64,000 bases of DNA, from positions 310,001 through 374,000 of the forward strand of contig JACKIK010000002.1 in NCBI GenBank assembly GCA_020638455.1, in the 5' to 3' direction. The DNA is from Hyphomonas sp. GTDB lineage: Bacteria > Pseudomonadota > Alphaproteobacteria > Caulobacterales > Hyphomonadaceae. Below are positions 9,094 to 17,458 of this stretch, piece after piece; positions within the stretch are counted from its first letter, which is position 1, and each line of letters starts with the position of its first letter. The translations under genes were made by a program, and so were the position numbers. Under the pieces are notes generated by a model that did not search any database, was not told the DNA's origin, and saw only the letters and a program-made list of their open reading frames with translations.

Positions 9094-10440
9094 ATGGCCG
9101 ACGGACAGATCAAGATCGACGGCGATCCGATTTTCGCGGGTATCGAGCCGATCCGTTATGAAGGTCCGTCATCGGACAATCCGCTCGCCTACCGCTATTA
9201 CGACAAGGACCGGATGGTGCTCGGAAAGCGCATGGAGGACCACCTGCGCATGTCGGTCTGCTACTGGCACACTTTCTGCTGGGATGGATACGACATTTTC
9301 GGTGGCGGCACGTTTGCGCGGCCATGGCAGAATCCGGGCAATGACCGGGCCGCCGCCGATCTCAAGATGCAGGCCGCATTTGAGTTTTTCAGCAAGCTCG
9401 GCACGCCATTCTATTGCTTCCACGATGTCGACGTAACGGAAGCATCGCCGACGCCGAACGATCTGGCCAACAACTTCGCCCGCGCCACCGACCGGTTGGC
9501 CGCCTATCAGGAAGCGACAGGGATCAAATTGTTGTGGGGCACGGCAAATCTGTTCGGAAATCCGCGCTTTGCCGCGGGTGGGCTGACCAATCCCAACCCC
9601 GAAATTGCTGCCTGCGCTGTACGCCAGATCCGGGATTGCATGGAAGCAACGCACCGGCTCGGCGGCTCAAACTATGTCCTCTGGGGAGGTCGCGAAGGAT
9701 ACGATACACTGCTGAACACGGACCTGGACCGCGAACTCAGCAATTTCGGCCGATTCCTGTCCATGGTGGTCGAGCATAAGCACAAGATCGGCTTCACGGG
9801 AAAGATCCTTATCGAGCCCAAGCCCCATGAACCGATGTATCACCAGTACGATTTCGACACGGCGACGGTTTACGGCTTCCTGAAGCACTTCGGACTCGAG
9901 AACGAAGTGCATGTCAACATCGAACCGAACCACGCGACACTGGCTGGTCACAGCTTCTCGCATGAAATCGCGACAGCCGTGGCGCTTGGCATCATGGGCT
10001 CGATCGATATCAACTCCGGCAACTACCAGAACGGTTGGGATACGGACCAGTTCAATCTCGACCTGCGGGATATTACGTTGGCGCTGATCGAGCTCCTGCC
10101 GTCTGGCGGTCTCGATACGGGCGGCTTCAATTTCGACGCCAAGGTGCGCCGTCAGTCAAACGATCCGGCGGACCTGTTCTATGCCCATGTCGGCGGCGTC
10201 GATGCGCTCGCCCGCGCACTGCTCGCGGCGGCGGACGTCATCGAGAAAGGCGAGATTGCAGCGCTGAAGGCAAAACGCTATTCCGGCTGGGTAGACAGCG
10301 AGATGGGCAAGCTGATGCTGGCGAAAGATGCGTCGCTTGAGAGTATTGCCGACGCCGCGGCTCAGCGGAACGTCGATGTCGAACATGTGTCGGGCCGGCA
10401 GGAATACCTCGAGAACCTCGTCAATCGCTCAATCGGTTAG
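9094..10440 (+). CDS. xylA: xylose isomerase
   Basis: This 448-residue class II xylose isomerase converts D-xylose to D-xylulose in the cytoplasm, using two divalent metal ions. The catalytic His110 is in FHDVDV. The metal-ligand glutamate lies in LIEPKPHEPMYHQYD (Glu241, with Lys243). The NYVLWGGREGYDTLLNTD and NIEPNHATLAGHSFSHE blocks are intact, and the length is normal. It follows xylB directly, so xylose is used through isomerisation and phosphorylation. This differs from the oxidative Weimberg pathway known in Caulobacter crescentus. Xylulose-5-phosphate would enter the pentose phosphate pathway. Confidence 0.97.
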   Translation: MADGQIKIDGDPIFAGIEPIRYEGPSSDNPLAYRYYDKDRMVLGKRMEDHLRMSVCYWHTFCWDGYDIFGGGTFARPWQNPGNDRAAADLKMQAAFEFFSKLGTPFYCFHDVDVTEASPTPNDLANNFARATDRLAAYQEATGIKLLWGTANLFGNPRFAAGGLTNPNPEIAACAVRQIRDCMEATHRLGGSNYVLWGGREGYDTLLNTDLDRELSNFGRFLSMVVEHKHKIGFTGKILIEPKPHEPMYHQYDFDTATVYGFLKHFGLENEVHVNIEPNHATLAGHSFSHEIATAVALGIMGSIDINSGNYQNGWDTDQFNLDLRDITLALIELLPSGGLDTGGFNFDAKVRRQSNDPADLFYAHVGGVDALARALLAAADVIEKGEIAALKAKRYSGWVDSEMGKLMLAKDASLESIADAAAQRNVDVEHVSGRQEYLENLVNRSIG

Positions 10441-10451
10441 GGGACGATGCG

Positions 10452-10486
10452 CCCTGTCGCGGCGGGTCAGAACCGGCGCGACAGGG
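10452..10486. terminator. hairpin between convergent xylA and uxuB
   Basis: CCCTGTCGCG (10452-10461) pairs perfectly with CGCGACAGGG (10477-10486) across a 15-base loop. It lies just beyond the xylA stop and covers the last codons of uxuB on the other strand. There is no T-run, so it may work as a bidirectional, partly Rho-assisted end or as a 3' stabiliser. Confidence 0.5.
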
Positions 10487-11945
10487 TCTCGCGCGCGCCC
10501 AAGTTCAGCAGGCTGCCGAGCGAGCGGGTGAGTTCGCCCACAACATTGTCGTCGCTGGCGAGGACGGGGGGAAACACGCTCTCAACGCCAAGCAGGGCGT
10601 GCACCATTGCCTGCGGATCACCGTGCGTATCCCTGAGGCGCCGGCGTGTCTCGTTCGCCAGCGGATCATCGACTGTGTAAGCCCGTCCGGTCTCATCCTG
10701 GCCGAGCTGCCACCGCATCCAGGCGGCAATGACGAGGCACTGGTTCGGGCATGTGAGGCCGCTGCGCCTGCGTTCCCTGAGGGGTGCGACGAGCCGCGGA
10801 GGCAGTTTCTGGCTGCCGTCCATCGCGATCTGGCGCGTCCTGTGATGAAGTGCCGGGTTGCTGAAACGCTCAAGAAGCCGGACACGATACTCGCGCATGT
10901 TCAGGCCAGGCGTCGGCCTGAGCGTCGCTTCCTGTTCGTCCCACAGCGCCTCGACATGAGCCTTCAGTGGCGGAAAGGCGATCGCTTCGTGGATGAAGTC
11001 AAAGCCGGCAAGCGCGCCGAGATAGGCCATGGATGAATGTGCTGCGTTCAGCAGGCGCAGCTTGGCGTGCTCCCAGCCGGCAACGTCGCTCGTGAACTGG
11101 ACGCCCGCCATGTCGAGCGGCGGGCGGCGTGCAGCGAACCGGTCTTCGACGACCCACTGGCTGAACGGTTCGGTCGACACTGTGGCTTCATCGCGAAGGC
11201 CGATCTTCCGTTCAAGCGCATCGATGTCGGCCTGCGTCGTTGCAGGAACGATCCGGTCGACCATCGAGGACGGGAATGCACATTCCCTTTCGATCCAGCG
11301 GGCGAGATCCTCGTTCGTCTCGGCAGCGAACCCGACCACGGCCTGGCGTGCGGCGACGCCGTTGTTCGAGAGATTGTCGCAACTGAGAATGGTCAGCGGA
11401 CGGGCGTTGGCGGCGCGGCGTGCGGCGAGCCCCGCGCACAGCAGGCCCGGCAGGGACGATGGCGTCATCCCGCTTTCCATGTCGCGGGCAATTGCGGCGT
11501 TGGCGAGGTCGAGCGCTCCGGTCGCAGGAGCGAGGCAATAGCCCTTTTCGGTCACCGTGATCGTTGCGAGGGACACGTCCGGACTTGCCAACGCGTCTAT
11601 TATTCGACGCGAATCCTTCCCGGCAAGAACGACTTCCCGGATGGAGCCGACAACCTGCAAGCGGTTCTGCGCCCCGTCTCGGACATTGACGGTGAAGAGG
11701 CCATCCTGCGGATTGAGTTGATCGCCGACAGCTGGAGAGCGCATCGAGACGCCCAATACCTGCCAGTCAGATTTGCCAGCGTTCATCAGGGCATCGAAGT
11801 AGCTCGCCTGATGCGCCCGGTGAAACGCGCCGACACCGAAATGTACGCATCCGGTCTTCTGCGCCGCGCGGTCATAGCCGGGGCGCATGATTTGCGGTGG
11901 AAGCTGGGTCAGCGTGGCGCTCGAAAGTCTTGGCGCGCGACTCAT
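10467..11945 (-). CDS. uxuB: mannitol dehydrogenase family protein, probable fructuronate reductase
   Basis: This is a 492-residue polyol-specific long-chain dehydrogenase. The N-terminal VHFGVGAFHRAHQA is the nucleotide-binding segment. The family signature K-x4-N-x2-H is present as KLRLLNAAH, with Lys295, Asn300 and His303 as expected catalytic residues. In this family members reduce D-fructuronate to D-mannonate, or oxidise mannitol or altronate. The operon contains uxaC, which makes fructuronate, and the divergent operon has D-mannonate dehydratase, so fructuronate reductase is the best call. It is the last gene of the uxaC-dctPQM-uxuB operon; its ATG overlaps the dctM stop in ATGA. Mannitol dehydrogenase is the main alternative. 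Confidence 0.88.
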   Translation of the reverse strand: MSRAPRLSSATLTQLPPQIMRPGYDRAAQKTGCVHFGVGAFHRAHQASYFDALMNAGKSDWQVLGVSMRSPAVGDQLNPQDGLFTVNVRDGAQNRLQVVGSIREVVLAGKDSRRIIDALASPDVSLATITVTEKGYCLAPATGALDLANAAIARDMESGMTPSSLPGLLCAGLAARRAANARPLTILSCDNLSNNGVAARQAVVGFAAETNEDLARWIERECAFPSSMVDRIVPATTQADIDALERKIGLRDEATVSTEPFSQWVVEDRFAARRPPLDMAGVQFTSDVAGWEHAKLRLLNAAHSSMAYLGALAGFDFIHEAIAFPPLKAHVEALWDEQEATLRPTPGLNMREYRVRLLERFSNPALHHRTRQIAMDGSQKLPPRLVAPLRERRRSGLTCPNQCLVIAAWMRWQLGQDETGRAYTVDDPLANETRRRLRDTHGDPQAMVHALLGVESVFPPVLASDDNVVGELTRSLGSLLNLGARETLSRRF

Positions 11946-13222
11946 CGGAGTGCCCCCGGCAACCAGAGCGACAGGGCCGGAACATAAGTGACAACCAGCA
12001 GCACCGCGCCAAGCGCCAGATAGAAGGGCCAGATGGTCCGTACGGCCTGCTCCGGCGGAATCCTGCCGACGGCGCAGCCGAGGAACAGGACCGCGCCGAC
12101 GGGCGGCGTCACAAGTCCGATTCCGAGGCTCAGCATCATCACGACGCCGAAATGGACCGGGTCGATCCCGACCTTCACGGCCACGGGCAGGAGGATGGGC
12201 GTCATGATGACGATCAGCGTCGCCATGTCGATGAAGGCGCCGAGGATCAGCAGGATGACCAGAATGAGGAACAGGATGACCTGCGGATTGCCGGACGCGG
12301 CGGTCAGCAGTCCGGCCATGGCGCCCGGACCGTCGAGCAATGCGAACAGCCAGCCGAACATGCCCGCCGCGCCGATGATCAGCATGATCATCGCAGTCGT
12401 TCGCACGGCGCCGTCGACCGCTTCCTGGAACCTCGCCCAGCCGAGGGAGCGATAGACCAGCAAGCCGATCAGTATCGTGTAGACCACGGCAATGGCGGAG
12501 CTTTCGGTCGGCGTGAATATGCCGGCGAGAATGCCGACAACGATGATGAGCGCAGTGAGGAAGCCGGGAGTGGCGAGGACCAGTGTGCGGAGGAACACGC
12601 GCCAGCCGGGGAAGCTGCCGCGCGGATAATGCCGCCTCGCGGCGACCAGCCAGGCCGTGAACATCAGTGCCGCGGTGGCCAGCAGGCCCGGCAGGATGCC
12701 GGCGAGAAAGAGGTCGCCCACGCTGACACCGACCGGCGCCGATACGGCATACAGCACCATGTTGTGCGAAGGCGGGATAAGGATGCCGAGGATGGCCGCT
12801 GTCACCGTCACGTTCACCGCATAGTCTGCGTCGTAGTTTCGCTCGCGCATCATCGGCATGAGCGTTGAGCCCATGGCCGAAACCGAAGCGGCGGCAGAGC
12901 CCGACACTGCGCCGAACATCAGGCTGGCGCCCACCGTCACCTGTCCGAGGCCGCCGCGGGAGCGTCCGAATGCGGCCTCCGCGATTTCAACGATACGGCT
13001 GGCAATGCCCGTCCGAGCCATCAACTCTCCTGCGAACACGAAGAAAGGAATGGCCATCAGGGAGAAGACATTCATGCCGGCCGTCATTTGCTGGAAGGCG
13101 ACGATCGCTGGGATGTCCAGCATGAAGAACATGGCGAGGCTGGCGAAGCCGAGGGAGAAGGCAACCGGCACGCCGCAGGCGAGCAGGATGAACAGCAGGG
13201 CAACGAGCAGGATCAGTTCCAC
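11942..13222 (-). CDS. dctM: TRAP transporter large permease, DctM type
   Basis: This 426-residue hydrophobic protein is the large membrane subunit of a tripartite ATP-independent periplasmic transporter. It starts with GTG 13222, overlapping the end of dctQ by 10 bp. DctM family blocks are visible: VAFSLGFASLAMF, IPFFVFAGELMARTGIASRIV, FGAVSGSAAASVSAMGSTL, ILIPPSHNMVLYAVSAP and GIGLVTPPVGAVLFLGCAVG. About 11-12 transmembrane helices are expected. The protein would couple uptake of an organic acid to the sodium gradient. Its position between uronate-catabolic genes suggests that the cargo is glucuronate or a related aldouronate. Confidence 0.93.
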   Translation of the reverse strand: MELILLVALLFILLACGVPVAFSLGFASLAMFFMLDIPAIVAFQQMTAGMNVFSLMAIPFFVFAGELMARTGIASRIVEIAEAAFGRSRGGLGQVTVGASLMFGAVSGSAAASVSAMGSTLMPMMRERNYDADYAVNVTVTAAILGILIPPSHNMVLYAVSAPVGVSVGDLFLAGILPGLLATAALMFTAWLVAARRHYPRGSFPGWRVFLRTLVLATPGFLTALIIVVGILAGIFTPTESSAIAVVYTILIGLLVYRSLGWARFQEAVDGAVRTTAMIMLIIGAAGMFGWLFALLDGPGAMAGLLTAASGNPQVILFLILVILLILGAFIDMATLIVIMTPILLPVAVKVGIDPVHFGVVMMLSLGIGLVTPPVGAVLFLGCAVGRIPPEQAVRTIWPFYLALGAVLLVVTYVPALSLWLPGALR

Positions 13223-13710
13223 GTGCCCGGCTCCTTCCGGCCACGGACGACGCCGATCACGCGGTCGAGTGCGAACAGCGCGATCAGCCCGCCGGACAGG
13301 ACGACGGGGATATACGTGACAGCTCTGGAAATGCCGAGCGCGGGCAATTCATGGTGCCATGTTGCAAGTGCAAGGCCTGCGCCCGATACGGCCATCGCAA
13401 GGCCGAACAGGCCGACGAGAACATGATTGAATATGCGAAGACGCTTCTTCCATTGGGCCGGAAGGCTTTCTTCCATGAGGGACAGGCGCAGGTGGAAATT
13501 CTGGTGCACACCGGCTGCGCCGGCCAGGAGGATAAACCAGACGAGCGTCAGCAACGCGGCCTGCTCAGTCCATGAGGGCGAATTCCTGAGGATGTAGCGG
13601 GCGAAGACCTGCCATGAAATGAGTGCCGTCATGATGACAAGCCCCAGGCCGGCAAGAGCCATGGTGAGGCGGCAGAGGGCCGCGCAGAAGGCTGAATACC
13701 GTTCAGCCAT
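13213..13710 (-). CDS. dctQ: TRAP transporter small permease, DctQ type
   Basis: This 165-residue protein has four predicted transmembrane segments, the normal DctQ topology. The start ATG 13710 (MAERYSAFCA) overlaps the dctP stop by 8 bp. Longer in-frame starts would add a proline/arginine-rich stretch antisense to nothing but inside dctP, so they are rejected. The ISWQVFARYILRNSPSWTEQAAL segment, of which SPSWTEQ is typical for DctQ, lies between helices 1 and 2, and LRLSLMEESLPAQWK precedes helix 3. DctQ joins DctM and the binding protein in the inner membrane. It is the third gene of the uxaC operon. Confidence 0.9.
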   Translation of the reverse strand: MAERYSAFCAALCRLTMALAGLGLVIMTALISWQVFARYILRNSPSWTEQAALLTLVWFILLAGAAGVHQNFHLRLSLMEESLPAQWKKRLRIFNHVLVGLFGLAMAVSGAGLALATWHHELPALGISRAVTYIPVVLSGGLIALFALDRVIGVVRGRKEPGTWN

Positions 13711-14713
13711 TGCCGGGCTCGGTTGCTTCAATGGAGTCGGCGAGCGCGCGCAGTTCGGGCGTTGTGAGATATTTGTCCCAGACCGGCTTGACCCGTGCAG
13801 CAAAGGCGGCCCGGTCGGGCCTGATGATTTCGACACCTCGGGCGCGCAGATCGTCCTCTGCGGCCTGCGTCCGCGCATCCCAGATTCTCCGCATGAACGG
13901 CACGCTGTCACGGGCACACTGGCGAACCAGCGCACGGTCTTCCGGGCTGAGACGATGCCAGCTTCTCCGAGACATCAGCAGCACTTCGGGAGCCATCACA
14001 TGTTCGGTCAGGCTGTAATATTTCGCCACTTCGAAATGGCGGGAGCTTTCATAGGAAGGCGGATTATTTTCCGCGCCGTCGACAACTCCCTGCATGAGGC
14101 CCTGGTATACTTCACCATAGGACATGGGAGTGGCGTCGCCTCCAAACGCCTCGACCATTGAAACGAAAATGTCCGAGTTCATCACGCGGATTTTCTGGCC
14201 CTGCAGGTCCTCGGGTTCGCGCACTGGCCGGTGCGCCGTGTAAATGCTGCGCGCGCCTGCATCGTAGAAGCAGAGGCCGATCAGCCTGTACGGCTCCATC
14301 GCCGCGAGGATGGCGTCACCCGGCGGTCCGTCGAGCGCGGCCCGCATGTGCGCAGTCGAACGGAACAGGAAAGGCAGGGTCGGCACCACGGCTTCAGGCA
14401 CAATAGAGGCAAGCGGTGCAATGCTCACACGGTCAAGGTCCAGCCCTCCAAACACGGTGATTTCGAGCGTGTCCTTCTCATTGCCGAGCTGCCCGCCCGA
14501 ATAGATCTTGATGCGCAGCCTGCCGCTTGTCCGTTCCGCCAGCAGTCGCCCCATCTCCTCGACGGCAAGAACCGTAGGATACCCCTCAGGCTGGGCATCG
14601 GCGGCGCGGAGCAGGGAGCGATCGATGCCGCCACACGCGGTGAGCCCAAGACCTGTCGTGGCTGCAAGCCCGGTCATCGCGCCGCGTCGGCTCAGCTGCG
14701 GCCATGCAATCAT
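13703..14713 (-). CDS. dctP: TRAP transporter substrate-binding protein, DctP type
   Basis: This is a 336-residue periplasmic binding protein. The N-terminus has a twin-arginine-like SRRGAMTGLAATTGLGLTACG with a lipobox-like LTAC, so it may be a lipoprotein. The DctP fold is shown by RTSGRLRIKIYSGGQLGNEKD, VPTLPFLFRS, GQKIRVMNSDIFVSMVEAFG (with the conserved carboxylate-binding Arg), TPMSYGEVYQGLMQGVVDGAE and VLLMSRRSW. Family members bind organic acids, and some are specific for glucuronate or galacturonate. The gene sits between uxaC and dctQM, overlapping both neighbours by 4-8 bp, so a hexuronate or aldouronate ligand is expected. The ligand itself cannot be read from sequence. Confidence 0.92.
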   Translation of the reverse strand: MIAWPQLSRRGAMTGLAATTGLGLTACGGIDRSLLRAADAQPEGYPTVLAVEEMGRLLAERTSGRLRIKIYSGGQLGNEKDTLEITVFGGLDLDRVSIAPLASIVPEAVVPTLPFLFRSTAHMRAALDGPPGDAILAAMEPYRLIGLCFYDAGARSIYTAHRPVREPEDLQGQKIRVMNSDIFVSMVEAFGGDATPMSYGEVYQGLMQGVVDGAENNPPSYESSRHFEVAKYYSLTEHVMAPEVLLMSRRSWHRLSPEDRALVRQCARDSVPFMRRIWDARTQAAEDDLRARGVEIIRPDRAAFAARVKPVWDKYLTTPELRALADSIEATEPGNG

Positions 14714-16128
14714 CCGAGCCGGTACGCCTTGCGTACCAGGTTGCAGGTGAGGTCTTCGGCAATCCGGAAAGCCTCATCGGGGCGAATACGGTGCTCGGCA
14801 ACAAGCCGCGCGAGGAACCCGCAATCCATCCGGCGGGCCACGTCGTGGCGGGCGGGAATGGACAGGAACGCGCGCGTATCGTCGTTGAAACCGACTGTAT
14901 TGTAGAAGCCAGCCGTCTCTGTGGTCTGCTCCCGGAAGCGGCGCATCCCTTCCGGGCTGTCATGGAACCACCAGGCCGGGCCGAGCCTCATTGCAGGGTA
15001 GTGGCCCGAGAGCGGGGCGAGTTCGCGTGCATAGCTGGTTTCGTCCAGCGTGAAGACGATCAGAGTGAAGTCGGGATTGTTGCCGAACTTGTTGAGCAGG
15101 GGCTGCAGGGCGCTGACATAGTCTGTGCGCATCGGTATGTCGCCGCCCTTGTCGGCGCCGAATGCGGCCCAGAGAGGTGCGTTATGGTTGCGACAAGCTC
15201 CGGGATGGATCTGCATCACAAGCCCGTCGTCCTGGCTCATTCGCGCCATTTCCATCAGCATGTGGCCACGGAACAGCTCGGCGTCTTCCGGCGAGGCATT
15301 GCCACCGCGAACGCACGCGAAGAGGTCCGCCGCTTCCCGCTCGGACAGGTCGAACGTCGCGGCCGTTGGATGGCCATGGTCCGAGGCGGTTGCGCCGTGC
15401 GACCGGAAGAAGTCACGCCGGTTCCGAAGCGCGTCGAGGTATCCGGAATACGTGGCCGTATCGCATCCCGTGATATCGCCCAGCCGGTCCAGGTTTCCGG
15501 AAAAGCCGGGCGTTTCAGGATTGAGAACATTGTCCGGACGGAATGTTGTGATCACTTTCCGGCCCCAGCCTTCGTCCCTGAGCTTCGCGTGATGCTGCAG
15601 AGGATCGAGCGGGTCTTCGGTCGTGGCGATGGTTTCGATGCCGAAGCGCTCGAACAGGGCCCGCGGACGGAATGCATCGGTCCGCAGTGCGGCATCGATC
15701 GCATCGAAATAAGTGTCTGCTGTCTCAGCGCAGAGAATTTCGCGCAGGCCAAACACTTCATGGAAGACCCAGTCGAGCCACATGCGCGATGGGGTGCCCG
15801 CGAACAGGAAGTAGCTCTCAGCAAACAGGCGCCAGACCTTGCGCATGTCGGTTTCATGTGATGCGCCGTCGACGCGCTTCACCCCCAGCGCTTCCAGCGG
15901 CACGCCCTGGCTGTAGAGCATGCGAAGGACGTAGTGGTCCGGCACAATGAGAAGGCTGGACGGGTCTGCGAAGGGCTCGTTCAGTGCGAACCAGGCCGGA
16001 TCGGTATGGCCGTGCGGACTGATGATGGGCAGGTCTTGCACAGACTGGTAGAGCTCACGGGCGATGGCCCGTTCGGCAGGCGACGACGGGAACAGCCTGT
16101 CTTCGTGCAGCTCCAGCTTCGCCGCCAA
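14710..16128 (-). CDS. uxaC: glucuronate isomerase
   Basis: This 472-residue enzyme converts D-glucuronate to D-fructuronate (and galacturonate to tagaturonate). The start is TTG 16128, seven to eight bases behind AGGGAG; no better ATG exists. The metal-binding motif HGHTDP (His39, His41) is near the N-terminus. Further family blocks are YFDAIDAALRTDAFRPRALF, VITTFRPDNVLNPE and MQIHPGACRNHN. It heads the minus-strand operon uxaC-dctP-dctQ-dctM-uxuB and diverges from manD. The product supplies UxuB. An operator-like site at 16171-16184 lies 43 bp upstream. Confidence 0.95.
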   Translation of the reverse strand: MAAKLELHEDRLFPSSPAERAIARELYQSVQDLPIISPHGHTDPAWFALNEPFADPSSLLIVPDHYVLRMLYSQGVPLEALGVKRVDGASHETDMRKVWRLFAESYFLFAGTPSRMWLDWVFHEVFGLREILCAETADTYFDAIDAALRTDAFRPRALFERFGIETIATTEDPLDPLQHHAKLRDEGWGRKVITTFRPDNVLNPETPGFSGNLDRLGDITGCDTATYSGYLDALRNRRDFFRSHGATASDHGHPTAATFDLSEREAADLFACVRGGNASPEDAELFRGHMLMEMARMSQDDGLVMQIHPGACRNHNAPLWAAFGADKGGDIPMRTDYVSALQPLLNKFGNNPDFTLIVFTLDETSYARELAPLSGHYPAMRLGPAWWFHDSPEGMRRFREQTTETAGFYNTVGFNDDTRAFLSIPARHDVARRMDCGFLARLVAEHRIRPDEAFRIAEDLTCNLVRKAYRLG

Positions 16129-16170
16129 ACGATTCTCCCTTGCCCATGCACCCGCGTCTGCGAACCCTTA

Positions 16171-16184
16171 TGGTAGCGCTTTCA
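16171..16184. promoter_or_regulatory. LacI-type operator in the uxaC-manD divergent promoter
   Basis: TGGTAGCGCTTTCA is a 14-bp imperfect inverted repeat around AGCGCT. It agrees with TGATAGCGTTATCA at 11 of 14 positions. It lies between the divergent uxaC and manD genes, so one bound repressor could shut both uronate operons. Either LacI protein of the island could be the reader; the one encoded at 18468-19493 is the closer candidate. Confidence 0.5.
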
Positions 16185-16246
16185 TAATTCTTGTCCAACC
16201 GGCAATCCGGTTCTAGGAACCGGGTGAGAGACGGAGGAAAAGTGCC

Positions 16247-17455
16247 ATGAGGATCACGGATGCGCGCGTCATCATCACATGCCCGGGCCGCAACTTCGTC
16301 ACACTGAAGATCGAAACGGACAGCGGGATCTACGGCATAGGCGATGCGACGCTCAACGGGCGTGAGTTGGCTGTCGCCTCATACCTGACAGACCACGTTA
16401 TCCCGAACCTGATCGGCCGCGATGCCCACAGGATCGAGGACATCTGGCAGTTTCTTTATCGCGGCGCCTACTGGCGGCGCGGGCCTGTCACGATGTCGGC
16501 GATTGCGGCGGTCGACACGGCGCTCTGGGATATCAAGGCGAAGGCGGCCGGGCTGCCGCTTTATCAGCTGCTGGGCGGCGCCTCGCGCGACGGCGTGATG
16601 GTGTACGGCCATGCCAACGGCAAGACGATCGAAGAGACGGTCGAGGAAGTCGGCAGGTATGTTTCGCTTGGATACAAGGTGGTCCGTGCGCAGTGCGCCA
16701 TTCCCGGCGTCGAGGGCACTTACGGCGTTGCCAAGGGGCAGATGTACTACGAGCCGGCCAGTTCGGAACTGCCGGAAGAATCGGTCTGGAACACGCCCGC
16801 CTACCTGAACTTCGTTCCGAAGCTGTTCGCCGCTCTTCGCGACGCACACGGGCCGGAGATCGAGTTGCTGCATGATGTGCACCACCGTCTGACGCCGATC
16901 GAAGCTGGCGCACTGGGTAAGGCGCTGGAACCTTACCGGCTGTTCTGGATGGAAGATGCGACCCCGGCCGAGAACCAGGAGGCGTTCCGCCTCATCCGCC
17001 AGCACACGACGACGCCACTGGCGGTCGGCGAAGTATTCAACACGATCCATGACTGCCGCGAACTGATCCAGAACCAGTTGATCGACTACATCCGAACGAC
17101 GGTGGTGCATGCCGGCGGAATTACCCACCTGCGCAACATTGCGAACCTGGCTGCGCTCTACCAGGTCCGCACGGGGAGCCACGGCGCGACCGATCTATCC
17201 CCCGTCTGCATGGGCGCGGCGTTGCACTTCGATCTCTGGGTGCCGAATTTCGGCATTCAGGAATACATGCTGCATTCCGAAGAGACGGATGCCGTGTTCC
17301 CCCACGCATACACCTTTTCCGAGGGCTACCTGCATCCGGGGGAGGTTCCCGGGCACGGCGTCGATATCGATGAAGGCCTGGCTGCCAGGTATCCCTACCA
17401 GTCGAAGCAGCTGCCAGTTGCCCGGCTGCGCGACGGCACAATGTGGAACTGGTAG
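16247..17455 (+). CDS. manD: D-mannonate dehydratase (enolase superfamily, ManD)
   Basis: This 402-residue enolase-superfamily enzyme dehydrates D-mannonate to 2-keto-3-deoxygluconate. It starts at ATG 16247 behind GGAGGAAAAG. Key residues fall at exactly the positions described for the Novosphingobium ManD: Arg147 and Tyr159 (VVRAQC, GTYGVAKG), metal ligands Asp210, Glu236 and Glu262 (HDVHH, MEDATPAEN, AVGEVFN) and His212. The mobile loop and SHGATDLSPVCMGAALH near the C-terminus are also intact. This argues for a true high-efficiency mannonate dehydratase rather than a low-efficiency gluconate homologue. It is not the iron-dependent UxuA type. The gene is followed after 3 bp by kdgK. Confidence 0.95.
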   Translation: MRITDARVIITCPGRNFVTLKIETDSGIYGIGDATLNGRELAVASYLTDHVIPNLIGRDAHRIEDIWQFLYRGAYWRRGPVTMSAIAAVDTALWDIKAKAAGLPLYQLLGGASRDGVMVYGHANGKTIEETVEEVGRYVSLGYKVVRAQCAIPGVEGTYGVAKGQMYYEPASSELPEESVWNTPAYLNFVPKLFAALRDAHGPEIELLHDVHHRLTPIEAGALGKALEPYRLFWMEDATPAENQEAFRLIRQHTTTPLAVGEVFNTIHDCRELIQNQLIDYIRTTVVHAGGITHLRNIANLAALYQVRTGSHGATDLSPVCMGAALHFDLWVPNFGIQEYMLHSEETDAVFPHAYTFSEGYLHPGEVPGHGVDIDEGLAARYPYQSKQLPVARLRDGTMWNW

Positions 17456-17458
17456 GCG

